NCBI GenBank assembly: GCA_027025555.1
Contig: JALVQN010000074.1
Span: 1 to 40,952, forward strand
DNA: 40,952 nucleotides
Direction: 5' to 3'
Source of the DNA: Desulfobacterales bacterium
GTDB taxonomy: Bacteria; Desulfobacterota; Desulfobacteria; Desulfobacterales; UBA2156
Every line of letters begins with the position of its first letter. Position 1 is the first letter of the stretch. Of this stretch, positions 24,954 to 33,700 are shown one piece after another. A program made the translations under genes and the position numbers. Under the pieces are notes generated by a model that worked only from the letters and a program-made list of their open reading frames with translations, did no database searches and was not told the DNA's origin.

Positions 24954-27900
24954 ATGAAAGACCACGTCCCCCTTTTCAGGCAACCGAGACGGTGTCTCCT
25001 GACGGCCGCCGCCGGCCTTATCCTTTTTTTCAGCGCCGCATCCTTGGTATCAGGCATCGAGGTCAGCCAGATCCCCATGTCCCAACGGCTCAACCCCGCC
25101 CCGCCCAACGCCATGTTCGTTCTGGACAATTCCGGCTCCATGGACTGGGAGTTCATGACCACGGAAGACAACGGAACGTTTGCCGGCGGGGGGACGGTTT
25201 ACGAGTACCTTTTCGACAATCCGGGGGACAACAACTTTCCGCCGGGCGATATCTACGGAACGATCCTTTCCAACGACGACCGTGGCCTGTGGAAAGCCCA
25301 GTGGTCCGGGTACAACAAGATCTTCTACAATCCCCACAGCCAGTACCTGCCCTGGCCCCGAAAATCGGACGTGGACATCAGCGACCTGGAGCACGTGCGC
25401 TCCAATCCCAACAACGCCACCCCCACCTTCGATCTGACGGCCCAGTACCATTCCATCATCGGTGAAAGGATCATGGTGGACAACACGGACGCCGGATTTT
25501 CCTATTCCGACGCCTCCCACTGGGGAACGACCACCTATCCCAACCAGCAAGGCTCCAACTACCACTTCTCTGAGGATCAGCCGGACAACACGGTGTGGGC
25601 CAAGTGGACTCCGACTCTGCCGGGGCCCGGGACTTACGAAGTCTTTGTCTGGTTCAGGAACGTGGGTTTGCGGGAGCACACCGTCACCTATGACGTGAAA
25701 CACGCGGGGGTCATCACCACGGTCTCCACCATCGGCAACATCACCGGCGGCACCCCCATCAGCCACCACCCCGACGAGGGCCAGGGGGACCAGTGGATTT
25801 CGCTTGGTACTTTCAGGTTCAACGGCCACGGCGAGGAATACGTGAAACTCAACGCCAATCACACCAGAGGCTCGTGCTGCCGCTACGGTGCCGACGCCGC
25901 CATGTTCCAACCCGCCACCATCAGCATCACCCGCGCCCACTACTACACCATCGACGATGCGGACGGCGACGGGGAACAGGATCCCGGAGAGGCCGTTTAC
26001 CTGGTCAACTTCGTCCAGGAAGGCGGCAACTGGGTGCGAAAGTACTACCGGTTCGATGACACCGACGGCGACGACCGGGTGGAAGCCGGGGAGCTGACCG
26101 AGGTGACGGGAAGCGACATCCCGGATGCCGTCAAGCCGGCCGTCTACAAAGAAGACGGCATCTTTGTCCGGTACAAAACCGACACGGAAGACCTCCAGAA
26201 TTTCGCCAACTGGTACTCCTTTTACCGGCGCAGGGAGCTGGCCGCCAAGGCGGCCGTGGCCACCTCCATCACCCGGATCTCCCGGGTCAATGTGGGCTTT
26301 TACACCATCAATCCCGATTACGGCGCCCGGACCGGCGTCCTTCCCGTGAAGGTGGAGACCAACGCCATCATCGTGGACGACAAGGACAGCAACTTCACCC
26401 GCAGCAGCATCTGGTACTGGCAGGAATCCGACTCGCCCAATGCGTGGGAAAACAGCGCATTATACACCACGGAACAAGGGGAATGGGCCAAGTGGACGCC
26501 CACCATCCCTTCCACCGGCACCTATAAAGTCTATACCTGGTACAACTGCTTCAACAACCGGGACACGAAGGCCAAATACACCATCCACCATGACGGCGGC
26601 GATTCCGTGGTCGAGGTGAACCAGCGCCAGGAATCCGGCAATCCCTGCGGGGAGTGGGTCTATTTGGGAGAATACACCTTCAACGAAGGCACGGAAGGCT
26701 ACGTGAAGGTGGAGCGCACGGGAAGTTCCACGGGAAGCAGCACCTTGGCCGACGCCGTGAAGTTCGAGCCCACCAGCGGCCTGGTGGAGTCTGATGAAAC
26801 CGACACCCTTTTGGACATGCTCTATGCCATCGACTCCAACGGCGGTACTCCCCTGCGCGACGCCCTCCATGAGGTGGGGGAATACTACGACCAGACCGAC
26901 GGCGACCATCCCGATTTGGGGGCCTCTCCCTATGAAAGCGAGGAAAACGGCGGGCTCTGCCAGATGGCCTTTGCCATCGCCATGACCGACGGATACTGGA
27001 ACGGCTATTCCCCGGGCGTGGGCAACGCGGACGGCACCGGCGGGTGCCCGGGGGGCGAAATCTGTTCCGGGGTGGCGCCCTGGAGCGACAGCTATTCGGA
27101 CACCCTGGCCGATGTGGCCATGAAATTTTACAAGAAGGACCTTTCCACGAGCCTGCCCGACGAGGTGCCGGAAGACCAGTGCGACAAGGCCAACTGGCAG
27201 CACATGGTCACCTACACGGTCTCTTTCGGGGTGACCGGAAACATCGATCCCGAGGAGCACGGCTCCTGCCCGGACCCCGGGACCGCAATCGACTGGCCGG
27301 ACCCGGGGGATGCCGACGACCCCGACAAGATCGACGACCTCTATCACGCGGCCGTCAACGGCAGAGGCGTCTTTTTCAGCGCCCAGGATCCCGAGGAACT
27401 GGTGGACGCCCTGGTCTCCATCCTTCAAAGCATCCAGGCCAAATCCGCGTCCGGGGCCTCGGTGACCGCAAACGGTGAAAACCTCACCGGTACAACCCGG
27501 GTTTACCAGGCCCGCTTCGACACCTCGGACTGGTCCGGAGACCTTATGGCTTTTGCCATCGATCCGGAAACCGGAACCGTCTGCACCGATGCCCTCCTTT
27601 CCGGTCAGATGCCCGAGTTCTGCGCCAAGGTATCCAGGCCGATGTGGAGCGCCCAGGAAAAACTCCACGACCTTATTTCCCAATCCGGGGGGGCCGGCCT
27701 GCGCACCGTTGTCACGTACAACCCGGGTACCGGCGACGGCATTCCCTTCCGGTATCCGACGACCAGCGGCTACGGCTCCGACGGGCTGACCCGGGACCAG
27801 CTTCTGGCCCTGGATCCTTCCTGGTCCGAGAGCAACGCCACCCGGGCCCAAAACCTCGTCGCCTACCTCCGGGGGGAAGCGGTTACGGGCTTCAGGAACA

Positions 27901-29609
27901 GGACAAAGGCCCTGGCCGACCTGATCCATTCCGCGCCGCTCCTATATTTACATGAAGATAAAGATAAAACGTACGGGACCCTTTTCGTGGGGAGCAACGG
28001 GGGCATGCTGCATGCCTTCAACATGGACGACGGCACGGAACGGTTCGCCTATGTGCCCAATCTCGTGTTCGACAACCTGAAATACCTGGCGGAAAACGAC
28101 TACAGCCACCTCTTTTTCGTGGACAATTCCCCGGCCCTCCGGGTGATCCCGTATTCAAGCAAAACGAATATGATCAATCGCGTCCTTCTGGTCTGCGGCC
28201 TGGGGGCCGGGGGGAAGGGGTATTTCGCCCTGGACGTGAAAGATGCCCACACCATCACGTCGGGGGCTTCCAGCGAAAGCACGGTCAGGAAATGGGTCAT
28301 GTGGGAATACCCGAATTCGGCCACCCCTTCCACAGATGCCGATGATCTGGGGTTGAGTTTCAGCCGGGCTTTCATCGTGAAGAAAAACAAGATCGACAAC
28401 CTGGATCCCAATGAATCTGAACAGTGGGTGGTGATTTTCGGCAACGGCTACAACAGCACCAATGGGCATGCCGTGCTTTTTGTCCTGGATGCCCTCACCG
28501 GCAAGCTGCTGCGCAAAATCGACACCGGTGAAGGCGGCAACAACGGGCTCTCCACCCCCACCCTCATCGATCCCAACAACGACGGCAGGGTCGATTACGT
28601 CTATGCCGGGGATCTGAAGGGAAATTTATGGAAATTCGACCTGACATCGGGGGATGCGGCCAACTGGTCCGTGGCTTTCAATGACGGCACAAACCCGGTG
28701 CCTCTCTTCCGCGCCGGGACCTCCCAGCCCATCACCACCAAGCCCGAGGTCATGTATCATTGCAAAAAGCACGGCTATATTGTGGTCTTCGGCACCGGAA
28801 AGTTTATCGGGGCTCCGGACCGGGAGACTGAAAATTACCCGGTCCAGTCCATCTACGGCATTTGGGACTTTGCAGACGACGCCGAAGACAGCGGATTCAT
28901 CGGGCCGATTGCAAACCGTACAACGGGAAAACTCTCCTATCCCTCGGGTTTTTTCCTGGCAAAGCAGGAGGAGATCTATTTCGGCACCCATTTTGGACAC
29001 GCGCTCCGGGTCTTGAGCGACAATCCGGCCAATTACTATACGAAGACGGATCCCGAAGCCGGGCAAGCGCCCGACCCCGCCCTTCACCCGGAATACGCCA
29101 ACGATGGTGTGGACAACAACGGGGACGGCAACATCGATGAAGGGGATGAAGGGTTGACCCACCTGGGCTGGTTCTTCGATTTCCCCAACACGGAGGCCGA
29201 TTTCAAGGGAGAACGGGTCATCGTGGATCCCCTGATCCGGGAAGGAAGGGCCATTGTCATCTCCTTTTCCCCGCGGGATTCGGCGTGCTCGGGCAGCGGG
29301 TGGTCCCTGGTCCATGAAATGGACGCCTGCAGCGGCGGCCGTCTTTCTGAGGCGGTATTCGACATTAACGGCGACCACAAGATCACCGAGGAAGATATGA
29401 TCACGATCACCATCAACGGGGTCCGAGTGAAAGTTCCACCCACCGGCATCGCCTATCTCGGCCTGCTGCAGCCCCCGAAGATCCTGCGCCTGAAAACCCC
29501 CGGCCAACCTCCGCGGGAAGTCAAGCTCTTCAACAACGAAACCGCCACCATGACGCCCCTTTTCGAGAAGGCGGAAAAACGGGGAATCTACTACTGGCTG
29601 GAAAAATAA
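24954..29609 (+). CDS. pilY1: PilY1-type pilus tip protein with VWA split by two golvesin-like domains
   Basis: A 1551-residue secreted protein. The signal peptide covers about residues 1-34. The VWA metal site starts with D58-N-S-G-S62-M. The rest of the VWA, with G-G-T-P-L-R-D-A-L and A-M-T-D-G-Y-W, appears only after residue 615. Between them lie two modules like the golvesin C-terminal domain, at about 171-320 (I-M-V-D-N-T-D-A-G-F-S) and 470-605 (I-I-V-D-D-K-D-S-N-F-T). Each has W-A-K-W-T-P, T-Y-x-V-x-x-W and D-A-x-x-F-x-P. Calcium-loop motifs occur near 337 and 365. From about 830 the PilY1 beta-propeller follows, with its own calcium loop D-P-N-N-D-G-R-V-D near 1205. A C-terminal tail holds further D-x-N-x-D loops. 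It should serve in surface adhesion and pilus retraction control. GGAG precedes the ATG at 24954. Confidence 0.95.
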   Translation: MKDHVPLFRQPRRCLLTAAAGLILFFSAASLVSGIEVSQIPMSQRLNPAPPNAMFVLDNSGSMDWEFMTTEDNGTFAGGGTVYEYLFDNPGDNNFPPGDIYGTILSNDDRGLWKAQWSGYNKIFYNPHSQYLPWPRKSDVDISDLEHVRSNPNNATPTFDLTAQYHSIIGERIMVDNTDAGFSYSDASHWGTTTYPNQQGSNYHFSEDQPDNTVWAKWTPTLPGPGTYEVFVWFRNVGLREHTVTYDVKHAGVITTVSTIGNITGGTPISHHPDEGQGDQWISLGTFRFNGHGEEYVKLNANHTRGSCCRYGADAAMFQPATISITRAHYYTIDDADGDGEQDPGEAVYLVNFVQEGGNWVRKYYRFDDTDGDDRVEAGELTEVTGSDIPDAVKPAVYKEDGIFVRYKTDTEDLQNFANWYSFYRRRELAAKAAVATSITRISRVNVGFYTINPDYGARTGVLPVKVETNAIIVDDKDSNFTRSSIWYWQESDSPNAWENSALYTTEQGEWAKWTPTIPSTGTYKVYTWYNCFNNRDTKAKYTIHHDGGDSVVEVNQRQESGNPCGEWVYLGEYTFNEGTEGYVKVERTGSSTGSSTLADAVKFEPTSGLVESDETDTLLDMLYAIDSNGGTPLRDALHEVGEYYDQTDGDHPDLGASPYESEENGGLCQMAFAIAMTDGYWNGYSPGVGNADGTGGCPGGEICSGVAPWSDSYSDTLADVAMKFYKKDLSTSLPDEVPEDQCDKANWQHMVTYTVSFGVTGNIDPEEHGSCPDPGTAIDWPDPGDADDPDKIDDLYHAAVNGRGVFFSAQDPEELVDALVSILQSIQAKSASGASVTANGENLTGTTRVYQARFDTSDWSGDLMAFAIDPETGTVCTDALLSGQMPEFCAKVSRPMWSAQEKLHDLISQSGGAGLRTVVTYNPGTGDGIPFRYPTTSGYGSDGLTRDQLLALDPSWSESNATRAQNLVAYLRGEAVTGFRNRTKALADLIHSAPLLYLHEDKDKTYGTLFVGSNGGMLHAFNMDDGTERFAYVPNLVFDNLKYLAENDYSHLFFVDNSPALRVIPYSSKTNMINRVLLVCGLGAGGKGYFALDVKDAHTITSGASSESTVRKWVMWEYPNSATPSTDADDLGLSFSRAFIVKKNKIDNLDPNESEQWVVIFGNGYNSTNGHAVLFVLDALTGKLLRKIDTGEGGNNGLSTPTLIDPNNDGRVDYVYAGDLKGNLWKFDLTSGDAANWSVAFNDGTNPVPLFRAGTSQPITTKPEVMYHCKKHGYIVVFGTGKFIGAPDRETENYPVQSIYGIWDFADDAEDSGFIGPIANRTTGKLSYPSGFFLAKQEEIYFGTHFGHALRVLSDNPANYYTKTDPEAGQAPDPALHPEYANDGVDNNGDGNIDEGDEGLTHLGWFFDFPNTEADFKGERVIVDPLIREGRAIVISFSPRDSACSGSGWSLVHEMDACSGGRLSEAVFDINGDHKITEEDMITITINGVRVKVPPTGIAYLGLLQPPKILRLKTPGQPPREVKLFNNETATMTPLFEKAEKRGIYYWLEK

Positions 29610-29659
29610 TCCTTTTTCACATTCCCAGGCAGAACGTAAAGCGCATGAAAGGAAAACCC

Positions 29660-30013
29660 ATGGACAACCCAAAGCAAACGGCGCGCATGGCCGCCTTCCT
29701 TTTGCCCCTCGTCCTTTTCGGGATGCTGTTTTTCTTCCGGGCGGACGTTGCCCGGGCAGGGGAAAAGCCGCTTTATCCCGGATATCCCCTCACTTTCGAC
29801 GGGCGGGCCCACTGGGACGGCATGGCGGACGGGTACATAATCCTCAGCGACAGCCGGTTCAAACTGGCCCCCGGCGCCACCTTCCATTTTCCGGACGGAT
29901 CCTCTTCGGGACCCTCGGGATTTGCCCGGGGGGATTGGGTGGGATTTTTGCTGAACCGCGAAGGGCAAATCGAGTCCCTGTGGCTGATCCGGAAAAAGGC
30001 CAAGAAAAAATAG
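29660..30013 (+). CDS. Small secreted protein of the pilY1 operon, unknown function
   Basis: A 117-residue protein. The ATG at 29660 has AAAGGA 6 bases upstream and begins the signal peptide (basic start, then M-A-A-F-L-L-P-L-V-L-F-G-M-L-F-F-F). The ATG at 29645 is less likely. The mature part is a single small domain: G-Y-I-I-L-S-D-S-R-F-K-L-A-P-G-A-T-F-H-F, then G-F-A-R-G-D-W-V-G-F-L-L-N. A basic tail ends it. The pattern of short strands suggests an OB-like or small beta-barrel. By position it may play the part that small PilY2-type proteins play in other pilus operons, but I see no clear similarity. It lies 50 bases after pilY1. Confidence 0.75.
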   Translation: MDNPKQTARMAAFLLPLVLFGMLFFFRADVARAGEKPLYPGYPLTFDGRAHWDGMADGYIILSDSRFKLAPGATFHFPDGSSSGPSGFARGDWVGFLLNREGQIESLWLIRKKAKKK

Positions 30014-30036
30014 ACGGTTTTTCAAGGAAACGCCAT

Positions 30037-30549
30037 ATGCGGGTATTTCTCCTGATCTTTTTCACCCTTGCAGGGGTGGCGGCCGGACCCGCCGTTCCGG
30101 AAGCCGCCGTGTATCGCTTTGTGGACGAGACGGGCACCGTGCATTTCACCGACGACATTCAACAGGTCCCCGAAGCGCAACGTCCCAAAGCCCTCCATGA
30201 AAAAAAGGATGAAGACCGGGAACGGGAAACAGACAGGGGACAAAAAGTAAAAGGGCCTCTGGATCCCCCCGGGCCTTCGGATAAAAAGAAGGCTTCCCTG
30301 AAAGACGAAGCAGAGGCCCTTTTTCTCGAAAAAGAAGCCCTGGAGGAAGAGTTCAGGCAGATCATCGAAGAACGGGACCGCCTCCAACGGGAAAGAAGCA
30401 CACCCGGCGGACCCGCCGAGGTCAAGGCCTACAACGACGCGGTCTTTGCCCTGAAACGGCGCATCGCCGAATACCAAAAACGATGCGACGCCTATGAAGC
30501 CCGGCGAAAGGCCTTGCACGAGAAGATGGATGCCCTGACAACGCCTTGA
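30037..30549 (+). CDS. DUF4124 domain protein with coiled coil
   Basis: A 170-residue secreted protein from the ATG at 30037, which has AAGGA about 8 bases upstream. The longer frame from 29935 adds residues antagonistic to a signal peptide. Residues 1-24 are the signal peptide (M-R-V-F-L-L-I-F-F-T-L-A-G-V-A-A-G). DUF4124 follows at about 25-50 (V-Y-R-F-V-D-E-T-G-T-V-H-F-T-D-D). A charged linker and a coiled-coil-prone stretch of about 90 residues rich in E, K and R end it. DUF4124 proteins are periplasmic and poorly understood. The stop codon lies in the loop of a predicted terminator. Confidence 0.85.
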   Translation: MRVFLLIFFTLAGVAAGPAVPEAAVYRFVDETGTVHFTDDIQQVPEAQRPKALHEKKDEDRERETDRGQKVKGPLDPPGPSDKKKASLKDEAEALFLEKEALEEEFRQIIEERDRLQRERSTPGGPAEVKAYNDAVFALKRRIAEYQKRCDAYEARRKALHEKMDALTTP

Positions 30550-30566
30550 CAGGCGCCTTTTTTTTT
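30542..30566 (+). terminator. Possible rho-independent terminator in the pil operon
   Basis: CGCCT at 30542-30546 pairs with AGGCG at 30551-30555 around a TGAC loop. Two C and nine T (30558-30566) follow. The short stem is GC-rich and contains the DUF4124 stop codon in its loop. It may end or reduce transcription before the LysM gene. Confidence 0.45.
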
Positions 30567-30633
30567 GACACACTGGACCCGAATCCTGACCAAGGCGGTT
30601 TTTTTCATCAACACCCCAAAAAAAGAGGCTCTC

Positions 30634-31662
30634 ATGCCCCAGGTACCCCGCTTATTCTCGTTGTCCAAGATGCTCTGTGTCCTGGCCGTCGGCCTTTGTT
30701 GCGCCCTTTCCGCTTTTGCCCAAAACGGGCCACCGGACCAGGATCTGTCCTATGAACTCGGTATCTATTACACGGCCAAAAAGGGAGAGACACTGGCGGA
30801 GATCGCCAGGCGCTTCTTTGACTCGGAAACGTACTGGCCCCAGCTCTGGAAAGACAACGACCATATCCGAAATCCATACAGCCTCAAGGAAGGGGAGCGG
30901 ATCCGGCTCTATCATACTGCGGGAAGCAAGAAGATCCCCCTGGCTCTGATCGCCCGGCCCCTGCCGGAAACCGAGGCCCCTTTCGCCCTCTTTTCCCCCA
31001 TCGATGCGGTGGGGTTTGTCCGACCGGAACCGGTACCGTCCTTGGGATCCCTTTTCAAGGTGACCGGAAACAAGGCCCTCATCGCCCAGGGAGACGAGGT
31101 CTTTCTGCGGAAGCGCCGGGACGACGCTTTTGAAGCCGGTACCCGGTACAGGCTTTTCAGGGTGAGTCCCATTCCCGGAAGCCCCGTGCCGCCCGGCCTG
31201 GGGGTGCAGCACCTGATCACCGGCGTGGTGGAAGTCACGGATGTGAAGCCCGATTACGCAGTGGCCACCGTGATCCAGTCTTACCGACGGATCCATATCG
31301 ATGACCGGGTGATGCCGTATACCAAGCGCTCCCCGGTGATTCCCCTGGTCCGGTGCCAAAAAGGGTTACACGGCACCCTCGCGGCTTCCGAAGAAAAGCT
31401 CACCCTGATGGGAGAAGGTCATATCGCCTTCATCGACAAAGGCCGAAAAGACGGGGTGGCTCCCGGGCAGCAGTATCTCCTCTGTGAGAAGAAAACCCGG
31501 ATCAAACCGGACACGGGCCGGGAAGTGACGGTGGGGCCCATAGATTTCGGGACGCTCCTGGTGCTCGTGGCTGAAGAACGCGCCTCCACCGTGGTGATCA
31601 CCCAGTCGGACCGCCCGGTAGCCCCCGGAGACGGCTTCCGCGCCCCGAGCCTCATGGAATAA
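30634..31662 (+). CDS. Secreted LysM domain protein
   Basis: A 342-residue protein from the ATG at 30634, with GAGG 5 bases upstream; a longer frame to a TTG at 30565 starts inside a T run. The signal peptide ends near S-A-F-A/Q at residue 29. A LysM domain follows at about 38-90 (Y-T-A-K-K-G-E-T-L-A-E-I-A-R-R-F and N-P-Y-S-L-K-E-G). The rest, about 230 residues, has repeated short strands with G-D-E-V-F-L-R-K-R and G-R-K-D-G-V-A-P-G-Q-Q-Y-L, probably two or three small beta domains that I cannot name. It should bind peptidoglycan in the periplasm and may anchor the pilus machine, a guess from its place after pilY1. Confidence 0.82.
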   Translation: MPQVPRLFSLSKMLCVLAVGLCCALSAFAQNGPPDQDLSYELGIYYTAKKGETLAEIARRFFDSETYWPQLWKDNDHIRNPYSLKEGERIRLYHTAGSKKIPLALIARPLPETEAPFALFSPIDAVGFVRPEPVPSLGSLFKVTGNKALIAQGDEVFLRKRRDDAFEAGTRYRLFRVSPIPGSPVPPGLGVQHLITGVVEVTDVKPDYAVATVIQSYRRIHIDDRVMPYTKRSPVIPLVRCQKGLHGTLAASEEKLTLMGEGHIAFIDKGRKDGVAPGQQYLLCEKKTRIKPDTGREVTVGPIDFGTLLVLVAEERASTVVITQSDRPVAPGDGFRAPSLME

Positions 31663-31695
31663 TAGCCCGTATCTCCCTTCCAGGATCCGAACCCC

Positions 31696-33525
31696 TTACC
31701 CCTGCTCCCAGGTCACCCGGAGCACCTCCTGGTAGGTGGTCACACCGTCCAGCATCTTCCGCACGGCATTTTCCCGCATGGTCACCATCCCTTCCCGCTT
31801 GGCCAGATCCGAAATGGCGCTGACATCCGCATGATCAACGATGTGCCTCTTGATGCTCTCGGTGACGGGCAAGACCTCAAAGATCCCGGTCCGGCCCAGA
31901 AATCCCGTCCCCCGGCACTTGAGGCAGCCCCTGCCCCGTTTTAAAGAGATACGCCCTTTTTTCCCGGGATCGAGTCCCATCTCCAGCAATTCCGAGGCTT
32001 TTATTTCAAAATCTTCCTGGCAATGGACGCAGATCTTCCGCACCAGTCGCTGCCCCAGGATCCCGATGAGCGTGGATTGAATGAGAAAAGGGGGAACCCC
32101 CAAGTCCAACAGCCTCGTAATGGCCGAGGCCGCATCATTGGTATGAAGGGTGGAAAGGACCAGGTGCCCGGTGAGGGCCGCCTGGATCGCGTTTTCCGCG
32201 GTTTCGAGATCCCGCATCTCGCCGATCATGATGATGTCCGGATCCTGACGCAGAATGTTGCGCAAAATGCTTGAAAACGTGATGCCGGCCAAGGGCTGGA
32301 CCGCGATCTGGTTGAAAGACTCATGGACCATCTCGATGGGGTCCTCCACCGTGGTGACATTGACCTCCGGGGAAGAGATGGCGCGCAACGTGGAATAAAG
32401 AGTGGTCGATTTCCCGCTTCCCGTGGGACCGCAAACCAGGATGATGCCGTGGGGCATGTTGATGAAGTGGTTGTACCGGATGAAGTCCGTAGCCGAAAAG
32501 CCCAGGGTCTCCAGATCCTGGAACAGGATGTCCGGATCCATGATCCGCATGACCACTTTCTCCCCGAACGCCACCGGCACCGTGGAGACCCGGATCTCCA
32601 CCTCCACATCCCCCTTGTCCATCTTGATCCGTCCGTCCTGGGGACGGCGCTTTTCCGCCATGTCCAGCCGGGAAAGCGTCTTGATGCGGCTGATGATGGC
32701 CGAATGAACGGTCTTGGGCAGGTCGTAGACATTGTGCAGGATGCCGTCGATGCGCATGCGCACCCGGCTGACATTGCGCTTGGGTTCGATGTGAATATCG
32801 GAGGCCCGCTGTTCAAAAGCATAAACGAACAAATAATTGACGGCGTTGACGATGTGCTGATCCGTGGAGGGAAGCTCGTCCGAGGCCCGCAATCTCACGT
32901 ACTGCTCCAGATTGCCCAAATCCACCGCAGGGCCGGCGAACTGGATTTCCGCCTCTGATATGGAGCGTTTAAATCCGAAAAATTCCTGGATGAGCTTGAC
33001 GATATCGCGTTTGGGACTCACCACGGGCCGCACCTTCATGAGGCTGGCCCGGGCGATGTCGTCCAGTGCCTCCACGTTGAAGGGATTGGGAGTGGCCACG
33101 GTCAAGACGCCGCCTTTGACGCCCACGGGAAGAACCAGATGCCGTTTGGCGAAGGTGCGCGGGATGATGGTGGTCACCAGGTTAAGGTCCAGTTTCAGGG
33201 GATCGATCTTCTTATAGGGAAAGCGCCAGGCCCGGGCCAGGGTCTCGTAGACGGCGTCCTCATCCAGAATCAGCTTTGCATTGTCGGCCCTTGTCAGCTT
33301 CATCCCCACAATCAGGTCTATGGCATAAAAGGGGGCCTGTTCTTGGGCCGACCCTTCGGATGGCGGCATCTTGGAATCCGCCGGACCTTTTCGCTTCTTT
33401 CGGAAGACCGCGTCCCGGGTCAGGATCTGCTTTGCCTGAGACTTGGAGATCAGGCCCTTTTTATACAGGATCGCACATACGGATCGAAGGGAAAAGAGGC
33501 TTTTATCGCCGTTTGGAGGAAGCAT
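31696..33525 (-). CDS. GspE/PulE/PilB family assembly ATPase
   Basis: A 609-residue protein. An N-terminal GspE-type region (about 60-210) has P-N-P-F-N-V-E-A-L-D-D-I. The N2 domain carries R-A-S-D-I-H-I-E-P near 235. The ATPase has Walker A G366-P-T-G-S-G-K-S373, the Asp box V-E-D-P-I-E, Walker B with I-I-M-I-G-E-M-R-D, and the His box T-L-H-T-N-D-A. A zinc-binding C-x2-C...C-x2-C pair (C-V-H-C and C-L-K-C) lies near 503-540. These mark an extension ATPase for type IV pili or type II secretion; next to the minor pilin genes PilB is likelier. The first 60 residues (K-K-G-L-I-S-K-S-Q-A-K-Q-I-L) look like a DNA-binding-like helix region. It converges with the LysM gene. Confidence 0.93.
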   Translation of the reverse strand: MLPPNGDKSLFSLRSVCAILYKKGLISKSQAKQILTRDAVFRKKRKGPADSKMPPSEGSAQEQAPFYAIDLIVGMKLTRADNAKLILDEDAVYETLARAWRFPYKKIDPLKLDLNLVTTIIPRTFAKRHLVLPVGVKGGVLTVATPNPFNVEALDDIARASLMKVRPVVSPKRDIVKLIQEFFGFKRSISEAEIQFAGPAVDLGNLEQYVRLRASDELPSTDQHIVNAVNYLFVYAFEQRASDIHIEPKRNVSRVRMRIDGILHNVYDLPKTVHSAIISRIKTLSRLDMAEKRRPQDGRIKMDKGDVEVEIRVSTVPVAFGEKVVMRIMDPDILFQDLETLGFSATDFIRYNHFINMPHGIILVCGPTGSGKSTTLYSTLRAISSPEVNVTTVEDPIEMVHESFNQIAVQPLAGITFSSILRNILRQDPDIIMIGEMRDLETAENAIQAALTGHLVLSTLHTNDAASAITRLLDLGVPPFLIQSTLIGILGQRLVRKICVHCQEDFEIKASELLEMGLDPGKKGRISLKRGRGCLKCRGTGFLGRTGIFEVLPVTESIKRHIVDHADVSAISDLAKREGMVTMRENAVRKMLDGVTTYQEVLRVTWEQG

Positions 33526-33543
33526 CCTGGTTCACCTTCTCAT

Positions 33544-33571
33544 TTTTAACCAACATGCACGGGAAAGTCAA
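33544..33571 (-). promoter_or_regulatory. Possible promoter of the pilB-type gene
   Basis: TTGACT at 33571-33566 and TTAAAA at 33549-33544 on the minus strand are 16 bases apart. Transcription would start near 33537, which leaves barely room for the ribosome site, so the support is modest. Confidence 0.35.
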
Positions 33572-33700
33572 CTTACATCCGGGCCCTGTCCTTGATGAGG
33601 CCGCGGCGACCCTCTCCCCTTTGACCAAATCCCGCCCCGGCAAAGCCGGGCCAAGAGCCCCGCCCTCGGGCAAAAGGCGCGTGAGCGGGAATCCGGACTT

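Noticed and set aside
26460-27929. 489-codon minus-strand open frame inside pilY1
   Set aside because: Antisense shadow caused by high-GC codon bias; the product is Gly/Val/His-rich without motifs, and the plus strand codes for the clear PilY1 protein.
33630-33655. Hairpin CCCGGC-AAA-GCCGGG after purQ as terminator; also a -24/-12-like TTGGCC...TTTGC on the minus strand
   Set aside because: The hairpin has only six pairs and no T run; the GG-GC spacing is one base short for sigma-54.
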